Of a stretch of DNA of 6,141 bases, positions 1-4,537 are shown one piece after another. A program made the translations under genes and the position numbers. The stretch is taken from positions 1 through 6,141 of the forward strand of contig RFHG01000306.1 in assembly GCA_003696465.1 (NCBI GenBank), written 5' to 3'. This stretch comes from Gammaproteobacteria bacterium (lineage in GTDB: Bacteria > Pseudomonadota > Gammaproteobacteria > J044). Below the pieces are notes generated by a model, which was not told the DNA's origin, ran no database searches, and was given only the letters and a program-made list of their open reading frames with translations. Numbering within the stretch: position 1 is the stretch's first letter; each line of letters begins with the position of its first letter.

Positions 1-2
1 AC

Positions 3-1046
3 ATGAGCAGGCAGATCAAGGCGGTTTCCCTCATTTCCGGCGGACTCGATTCCATGCTGGCCACCCGGGTCATCATGGAACAGGGCGTGCACGTGGAGGG
101 CATCAACTTCTTCACCGGCTTTTGCGTGGAGGGGCACACGCACGCCATCCGCAAGAAGGACCAGGCGAAGCCCAAGCGCAACAATGCGCTGTGGGTGGCC
201 GAGCAGCTCGGCATCAAGCTGCACATCATCGACATCGTCGAGGAATACAAGGACATCGTCATCAACCCGAAGCACGGCTACGGGGCCAACCTGAACCCCT
301 GCCTCGACTGCAAGATCTTCATGGTGCACAAGGCGCTGGAGTGGATTCGGGCCAATGATTTCGATTTCATCATCACCGGCGAGGTGATCGGCCAGCGGCC
401 CAAGTCGCAGCGGCGCGAGACGATGCCGGTGGTGGCGCGCGAGTCGGGTGCCGATGACCTGCTGGTGCGTCCGCTGTGCGCGAAGAACCTGCCGCCGACC
501 CTGCCCGAGCGCGAGGGCTGGATCGACCGTGAAAGGCTGTATGACTTTTCCGGCCGCTCGCGCAAGCCGCAGATGGCCCTGGCACGGCAGTTCGGCATCG
601 AGGACTATGCCCAGCCGGCAGGCGGCTGCTGCTTCCTCACCGACGCCAACTATTCGCACAAGCTGCAGGATCTGTGGACCCACCGCGGCGAGAAGCGCTA
701 CGACCTCGACGACATCATGCTGCTCAAGGTGGGCCGCCACCTGCGCCCGGCCGAGCACTACAAGCTGATCATCTCGCGCGAGGAAGGCGAGACACGTTTC
801 CTCGAGGGCTATCGCAAGCAGTTCACCCATATCAAGACGGTCAGCCATGCCGGGCCGCTGACCCTGATCGACGGCACGCCGAGCGAGGCCGATCTGGAAT
901 ATGCCGCCCGCATCACGGCCCGTTTCAGCAAGGGCCGCACGGCAGACCGGGTCAAGGTACGCATCACCCCGAAGGAAGGCGAACCGCGCGAGCTGGAGGT
1001 CGCCCCCCTGCCCCCCTCGGAGCTGAAGGAGTCGTGGTACCTGTGA
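3..1046 (+). CDS. PP-loop ATPase of the MnmA/ThiI-like tRNA-thiolation superfamily, with a C-terminal NFACT-R-like domain
   Basis: The 347-residue protein starts with a PP-loop nucleotide-binding motif, SGGLDS, at residues 12-17, as in ATP-pyrophosphatases that adenylate a tRNA base before sulfur insertion. The CxxC motif NPCLDC (Cys100, Cys103) resembles the MnmA catalytic region, and PAGGCC (Cys209, Cys210) supplies further cysteines. Together they could form a persulfide relay or ligate an Fe-S cluster, as in Fe-S-dependent tRNA thiolases. The GEVIGQRPKSQRR stretch (residues 126-138) and SGRSRKPQMALA (183-194) are the kind of conserved segments seen in a widespread MnmA-like family of unknown exact target. 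From about residue 235 the LLKVGRHLRPAEHYKLIISR segment resembles the RNA-binding NFACT-R fold (memory-based). It is shorter than and distinct from true MnmA or ThiI, and no THUMP domain is visible. The ATG at position 3 is at the window edge, so its ribosome site is unseen and the true start could lie upstream. The stop overlaps dctQ. The superfamily is confident; the substrate base is unknown. Confidence 0.85.
   Translation: MSRQIKAVSLISGGLDSMLATRVIMEQGVHVEGINFFTGFCVEGHTHAIRKKDQAKPKRNNALWVAEQLGIKLHIIDIVEEYKDIVINPKHGYGANLNPCLDCKIFMVHKALEWIRANDFDFIITGEVIGQRPKSQRRETMPVVARESGADDLLVRPLCAKNLPPTLPEREGWIDRERLYDFSGRSRKPQMALARQFGIEDYAQPAGGCCFLTDANYSHKLQDLWTHRGEKRYDLDDIMLLKVGRHLRPAEHYKLIISREEGETRFLEGYRKQFTHIKTVSHAGPLTLIDGTPSEADLEYAARITARFSKGRTADRVKVRITPKEGEPRELEVAPLPPSELKESWYL
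1026..1031 (+). promoter_or_regulatory. Ribosome binding site that decides the dctQ start
   Basis: AAGGAG lies 11 bases before the GTG at 1043. A second in-frame GTG at 1034 is only 2 bases from this site, too close for initiation. The site therefore favours 1043, which gives the 4-base GTGA overlap with the preceding stop codon. Confidence 0.65.
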
Positions 1047-1591
1047 GCGCCCTGCACCGCCTCATTGCCCTGCTTGATGCACTCAGCCTGCGCGTGGGAC
1101 AGGTGGTGTCCTGGCTCACCCTGGGCATGGTGCTGGTGACCTTTGCCATCGTCGTGCTGCGCTACGGCTTCGGGCTCAACTGGATCTGGCTGCAGGAGTC
1201 GGTAGTGTACATGCACGCGCTGGTGTTCATGGCCGGCATCGCCTACACCCTGCGCGAGAACGGGCATGTGCGGGTGGATATCTTCTACCGGAAGCTCTCG
1301 CGCCGCGGCCGGGCCTGGGTGGAACTGCTGGGCGGGCTGTTCCTGCTGCTGCCGGTGACGCTCTTTCTCGCCTGGATCAGCTGGGACTACGTGGCCAGCT
1401 CCTGGGCATTGAAGGAAGGCTCGCGCGAGGCCGGCGGGCTGCCCTTCATCTATGTCATGAAGGCCTACATCCCGCTGATGTGCGCCCTGCTGTTCCTGCA
1501 GGGGCTGGCCGGGATCGGCCGCGCGGTACTGGTCCTTCTGGGCGAGGACATTCCCCTGTTCGCGGAGAACATCGGCGAGGAGGAGCTGTAA
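1043..1591 (+). CDS. dctQ: TRAP transporter small permease subunit (DctQ family)
   Basis: This 182-residue inner-membrane protein is the four-helix small subunit of a tripartite ATP-independent periplasmic (TRAP) transporter, which uses an ion gradient to import a solute delivered by a periplasmic binding protein. Hydrophobic segments lie at about residues 20-40, 52-70, 94-117 and 137-166. The family signature is clear: RYGFGLNWIWLQE (40-52), then a helix ending in ALRENGHVRVD-like residues (here YTLRENGHVRVDIFYRKL, 68-85). The acidic C-terminus (GEDIPLFAENIGEEEL) is hydrophilic. The start is GTG, chosen from the AAGGAG site and the 4-base overlap with the PP-loop gene; the open frame extends far upstream but overlaps that gene. 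The stop codon shares one base with the dctM start (TAATG), so the subunits are probably translationally coupled. The substrate cannot be told from this subunit. Confidence 0.92.
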   Translation: MSALHRLIALLDALSLRVGQVVSWLTLGMVLVTFAIVVLRYGFGLNWIWLQESVVYMHALVFMAGIAYTLRENGHVRVDIFYRKLSRRGRAWVELLGGLFLLLPVTLFLAWISWDYVASSWALKEGSREAGGLPFIYVMKAYIPLMCALLFLQGLAGIGRAVLVLLGEDIPLFAENIGEEEL

Positions 1592-2967
1592 TGGAGTGGA
1601 TGGCCCTGCTGCTGTTCCTCGCCGTGGTGGTGGTGCTGATGGCCGGCTATCCGGTGGCCTTCACCCTGGGCGGGGTCTCGCTGATCTTCGCCGCCATCGG
1701 CTGGCTCACCGGCGCCATGGACCCGCTGATGGGCATGATGCCGGAGCGCCTGTTCGGCATCATGAGCAACGAGACCCTGATCGCGGTGCCGCTGTTCGTG
1801 TTCATGGGGGTGATGCTCGAGCGCACCCGCATCGCCGAGGACCTGCTGGAGACCATGGGCCTGCTGTTCGGCCGGCTGCGCGGCGGGCTGGGAATCTCTG
1901 TCACGCTGGTAGGGATGCTGCTGGCCGCGTCCACCGGCATCGTCGGTGCCACCGTGGTGACGATGGGGCTGCTGTCCCTGCCCACCATGCTGCGCCGCGG
2001 CTACGATCCGGCCATTGCCTGTGGCACCATCTGTGCATCCGGCACCCTGGGCCAGATCATCCCGCCCTCCATCATCCTCGTGCTGCTCGGCGACGTGCTC
2101 TCCTCGGCCTACCAGCAGGCCCAGCTGGCGCAGGGCATCTATGCCACCGACACGGTTTCGGTCGGTGATCTGTTCGTCGGCGCCATCATCCCCGGGCTGA
2201 TGCTGGTCGGCATGTATCTGGTGTATCTGCTGGTCATGGCCTGGCTGAAACCGCAGACCATGCCACCGGCGGTGGACGAGGACCACGCCGCTCCGCCCGA
2301 CCTGGGCCGCCGTGTGCTGCGCGTGCTGCTGCCGCCGCTGCTGCTGATCGTGGCCGTGCTCGGCTCCATCATGGCCGGCCTGGCCACGCCGACAGAGGCC
2401 GCGGCAGTGGGCGCGGTGGGCGCGCTGCTGCTGGCCGTGATCAACCGCCAGCTCACCCTGCATCGCCTGCAGGAGGTCATGCTGAGCACCACGCGCGTGA
2501 CCAGCATGGTGTTCATGATCTTCATCGGCGCCTCGCTGTTCTCGCTGGTGTTCCGCGGCTATGGCGGCGACGAGCTGGTGCACGAGCTGCTCTCGAACCT
2601 GCCCGGTGGGGTGGTCGGCGCCATGCTGGTGGTGATGCTGGTGATGTTCGTGCTCGGTTTCGTGCTCGACTTCATCGAGATCACCTTCGTGGTGATTCCC
2701 ATCGTCGGGCCGATCCTGCTGCAGATGGGGCTGGACCCGGTGTGGCTGGGGGTGATGTTCGCCATCAACCTGCAGACCTCGTTCCTGACCCCGCCCTTCG
2801 GCTTTGCCCTGTTCTACCTGCGCGGCGTGGCGCCCGAGGCCGTGGCCACCCGTGACATCTACCGCGGCGTGATGCCCTATATCGCCATCCAGCTGGTGGC
2901 ACTGGGCCTGCTGGCCCTGTGGCCGCAGCTTGCCACCTGGCTGCCCGACGTGATCTACGGCCCCTGA
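1591..2967 (+). CDS. dctM: TRAP transporter large permease subunit (DctM family)
   Basis: This 458-residue inner-membrane protein is the transport-catalysing subunit of the TRAP system. Most of its length is hydrophobic, with segments at about 2-19, 22-42, 62-77, 101-130, 140-170, 194-218, 245-263, 268-285, 303-320, 340-376, 385-410 and 427-450. Characteristic DctM motifs are GTLGQIIPPSI (151-161), ATPTEAAAVGA (265-275) and QTSFLTPPFGFALFYLRG (395-412). It is longer than the common DctM of about 425 residues because of an insertion around 168-192 (SSAYQQAQLAQGIYATDTVS). With FVLGFVLDFIEITF (353-366) this suggests the mannitol/chloroaromatic-type (FcbT3-like) branch; that subgroup call is from memory. 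The ATG at 1591 overlaps the dctQ stop by one base and is preceded by GAGGAGGAG at 1577-1585, 5 bases away. An in-frame opening extends upstream inside dctQ but is not needed. No DctP gene follows. Confidence 0.94.
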   Translation: MEWMALLLFLAVVVVLMAGYPVAFTLGGVSLIFAAIGWLTGAMDPLMGMMPERLFGIMSNETLIAVPLFVFMGVMLERTRIAEDLLETMGLLFGRLRGGLGISVTLVGMLLAASTGIVGATVVTMGLLSLPTMLRRGYDPAIACGTICASGTLGQIIPPSIILVLLGDVLSSAYQQAQLAQGIYATDTVSVGDLFVGAIIPGLMLVGMYLVYLLVMAWLKPQTMPPAVDEDHAAPPDLGRRVLRVLLPPLLLIVAVLGSIMAGLATPTEAAAVGAVGALLLAVINRQLTLHRLQEVMLSTTRVTSMVFMIFIGASLFSLVFRGYGGDELVHELLSNLPGGVVGAMLVVMLVMFVLGFVLDFIEITFVVIPIVGPILLQMGLDPVWLGVMFAINLQTSFLTPPFGFALFYLRGVAPEAVATRDIYRGVMPYIAIQLVALGLLALWPQLATWLPDVIYGP

Positions 2968-3005
2968 TCCTTCCCTGCAACGACCGACCCGAGAGACAAG
3001 ACCAC

Positions 3006-3479
3006 ATGACAAAGATCCAGTTGCTTCGCATCCTGTTCATCAGCCTGACCCTTTCCGTGCCCTTTGCCCTGCTCGTCCTGCTGGCGCTGCAGACCGGCGC
3101 GGGACTCGACCAGGCCGAGGCCTGGCGCGCCCTGTTCGAGCACCCGCTGTTCGTTACCCTGTTTCTCAAGGCCTGGGGTGTGGAGTTCCTGGCCCTCTTC
3201 GTGGGCCTGTCGCTGCTGGTCGTATGGCCGCTTCCACGCCGCGCAGGCGCGCCAGCCGGCGGCGGCAGCGGCGGTGAGCGCCTGCGCGGCAAGGTCAAGT
3301 GGTTCAATGCACGCAAGGGCTACGGCTTCATCCTGCTGCCCGACGGCAAGGAGCTGTTCGTGCACTACCGCGAGATCCAGGGCCAGGGCCGGCGCAATCT
3401 GAACGATGGCCAGGAGGTCGAATTCAGCATCGGCCAGGGCCGCAAGGGCCCCGAGGCCCGGAACGTGCGTCCACTCTGA
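3006..3479 (+). CDS. Membrane-anchored cold-shock-domain protein
   Basis: This 157-residue protein has two parts. Residues 1-77 hold two predicted transmembrane helices (about 7-28 and 48-75) joined by a short loop containing GAGLDQAEAWRALFEH. After a positive PRR turn (77-79) and a flexible AGAPAGGGSGG linker, residues 93-157 form a cold-shock domain: GKVKWFNARKGYGFI carries RNP1 (KGYGFI, 104-109) and ELFVHY carries RNP2 (LFVHY, 117-121). These aromatic residues bind single-stranded RNA or DNA in cold-shock proteins. Positive charges at the N-terminus and after the second helix predict both ends in the cytoplasm, so the domain would face RNA or DNA. The start is the ATG at 3006, with a weak GAGAGA site 9 bases upstream; the longer frame from 2919 overlaps dctM and was rejected. 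It lies 38 bases after dctM with no evident promoter, so read-through is possible. Its role is unknown. Confidence 0.87.
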   Translation: MTKIQLLRILFISLTLSVPFALLVLLALQTGAGLDQAEAWRALFEHPLFVTLFLKAWGVEFLALFVGLSLLVVWPLPRRAGAPAGGGSGGERLRGKVKWFNARKGYGFILLPDGKELFVHYREIQGQGRRNLNDGQEVEFSIGQGRKGPEARNVRPL

Positions 3480-3484
3480 ACGCC

Positions 3485-3512
3485 TGCCCCCGTGACCGGC
3501 GTCACGGGGGCA
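3485..3512 (+). terminator. Perfect 12-bp hairpin after the cold-shock gene
   Basis: The arms TGCCCCCGTGAC (3485-3496) and GTCACGGGGGCA (3501-3512) pair perfectly around a CGGC loop, starting 6 bases after the stop codon of the cold-shock gene. The following bases are pyrimidine-rich (CCCTTCCGCTCTTCG) but not a true U-tract. It is probably an intrinsic terminator or a 3' stabilising hairpin that separates the upstream genes from rpfF. Confidence 0.6.
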
Positions 3513-3552
3513 CCCTTCCGCTCTTCGCCCCCACCCCGACGCGCCCTCCGGT

Positions 3553-3561
3553 TGCTATGCT
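3553..3561 (+). promoter_or_regulatory. Possible extended -10 promoter of rpfF
   Basis: TGCTATGCT fits an extended -10 element (TGn followed by TATGCT, 4 of 6 matches to TATAAT) in the 120-base gap after the hairpin. No convincing -35 box is seen 16-18 bases upstream, which is tolerated when the TG extension is present. Transcription would begin near 3568, giving a leader of about 30 bases before the rpfF start. This is a motif match only. Confidence 0.35.
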
Positions 3562-3588
3562 CGAAGTGTCCGACAACGGCAAGCACCC

Positions 3589-3594
3589 AGGAGG
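3589..3594 (+). promoter_or_regulatory. Strong ribosome binding site of rpfF
   Basis: A consensus AGGAGG sits 5 bases before the ATG at 3600. It fixes this start over the longer open frame that begins at 3492 inside the hairpin. Confidence 0.8.
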
Positions 3595-3599
3595 CAGCC

Positions 3600-4517
3600 A
3601 TGAAACGCATCGGAACCACGACCCCCACCCCCCACCCCGCCCCTCAACAGGCCGAGGCAGTCCGCAGTTATCGCCAGCTGTGCGTGCACCATGACCCCCG
3701 CCATGCCGTGGCCTGGTGCTACATGCATGCCTCGCCCCGCCCCTGCTTCACTCCGGAACTGCTGGAGGAACTGCACCACCTGCGCTATCGGCTGGTACGC
3801 GAGATTCGTGCCGGCAAGCCGGTACGCTTCGTGGTGCTGGCTTCGGACGTGCCGGGCGTGTTCAATCTCGGCGGCGACCTGGCCCTGTTCCTGGAACTGG
3901 CACGCAACCAGGACCGCGAGGGCCTGCTGCGTTATGGCCGGGCCTGCATCGACATCCTGTGGGAAAATCACATCCATCTTGGCGAGGACCTCACCACCAT
4001 CTCGCTGGTTCAGGGCGACGCCCTGGGTGGCGGCTTCGAGACGGCCCTGGCCAGCAATGTGCTGATCGCCGAGCGCGGCAGCAAGCTCGGCTTCCCCGAA
4101 ATCCTGTTCAACCTCTTCCCAGGCATGGGCGCCTACAGCCTGCTGCTGCGCCGGGCCGGGCCGGTGGTTGCCGAACGGCTGATTACCAGCGGCAAGCTCT
4201 ACGAGGCATCGGAGCTGTACGAGATGGGTGTCATCGACATCCTGGCCGACGCGGGCGAGGGCGAGCGGGCCGTATACGACTACATTCGCCAGGCCGACAA
4301 GGCACCAGGCGGGATGAGCGCCATTCGCCGGGTGGTCGATCGCTGCAGCCGACTGGAGTATCAGGAGCTGCTGGATGTTGTCGAGCTGTGGGTGGACACG
4401 GCACTGCAGCTGCGCGAGCGTGACATGCGCCTGATGGAGCGCTTCGTGCGACGCCAGACGCAACGCAGCGCGACCGAAACCGGAGATGCGGACAACACGG
4501 TGGAACAGGCGGGCTAG
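3600..4517 (+). CDS. rpfF: RpfF-type DSF synthase (crotonase superfamily)
   Basis: RpfF enzymes are cytoplasmic crotonase-fold proteins that dehydrate 3-hydroxyacyl-ACP and release the product as a cis-2-unsaturated fatty acid, the diffusible signal factor (DSF) of quorum sensing. The 305-residue product matches the family closely. VFNLGGDLALF (87-97) and VQGDALGGGFETAL (137-150) form the oxyanion-hole and active-site region, and GFPEILFNLFPGMGAYS (164-180) follows. Glu147 and Glu167 are 20 residues apart, like catalytic Glu141 and Glu161 of Xanthomonas campestris RpfF. The C-terminal ELWVDTALQLRERDMRLMERFVRRQ (262-286) is also typical. The N-terminus is Thr/Pro-rich (TTTPTPHPAP, 6-15) and the last 15 residues are hydrophilic. 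The ATG at 3600 has a consensus ribosome site. The gene is convergent with a RpfC-like sensor kinase gene, as in Xanthomonas, which supports a DSF role over ordinary enoyl-CoA hydratase activity. The exact fatty acid produced cannot be predicted. Confidence 0.93.
   Translation: MKRIGTTTPTPHPAPQQAEAVRSYRQLCVHHDPRHAVAWCYMHASPRPCFTPELLEELHHLRYRLVREIRAGKPVRFVVLASDVPGVFNLGGDLALFLELARNQDREGLLRYGRACIDILWENHIHLGEDLTTISLVQGDALGGGFETALASNVLIAERGSKLGFPEILFNLFPGMGAYSLLLRRAGPVVAERLITSGKLYEASELYEMGVIDILADAGEGERAVYDYIRQADKAPGGMSAIRRVVDRCSRLEYQELLDVVELWVDTALQLRERDMRLMERFVRRQTQRSATETGDADNTVEQAG
3622..3643 (-). repeat. C-rich tract, G-quadruplex motif on the template strand, inside the 5' end of rpfF
   Basis: The plus strand reads C5-A-C6-A-C4-G-C4, so the minus strand has four G-runs of at least four bases separated by single-base loops. 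This fits the most stable class of G-quadruplex pattern. It encodes the Thr/Pro/His/Ala stretch at rpfF codons 8-15 and begins 22 bases after the start codon. Folding has not been shown. Confidence 0.6.
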
Positions 4518-4537
4518 CAGCCCGAGGGGCGGCTAGC
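4513..4537. terminator. Inverted repeat spanning both convergent stop codons
   Basis: GCTAGC at 4513-4518 pairs with GCTAGC at 4532-4537. Inside, after one A-G mismatch, GCCC (4520-4523) pairs with GGGC (4527-4530) around a GAG loop. The TAG of rpfF (4515-4517) and the TAG of the minus-strand sensor gene (4533-4535) lie in opposite arms. A competing hairpin, CGGGCT (4510-4515) with AGCCCG (4519-4524), is also possible. There is no U-tract on either side, so a shared bidirectional terminator is only plausible. Confidence 0.4.

Noticed and set aside
674..1042. Extended N-terminus for DctQ inside the PP-loop gene
   Set aside because: The added residues are Arg/Pro/Gly-rich out-of-frame translation of the upstream gene; the family signature and the AAGGAG site place the start at 1043.
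1465..3012. Long minus-strand open frame of 515 codons opposite dctM
   Set aside because: Its translation is rich in His, Gln and Gly with no recognisable fold, as expected from the antisense of GC-rich membrane-protein codons, and dctM in the opposite strand is certain.
3492..3599. Upstream in-frame extension of rpfF
   Set aside because: It would start inside the hairpin with no ribosome site, whereas the ATG at 3600 has a consensus AGGAGG at good spacing.
3555..4463. Minus-strand open frame of 302 codons opposite rpfF
   Set aside because: It is the complement of a clearly conserved RpfF coding region, has no domain I recognise and no ribosome site was evident.
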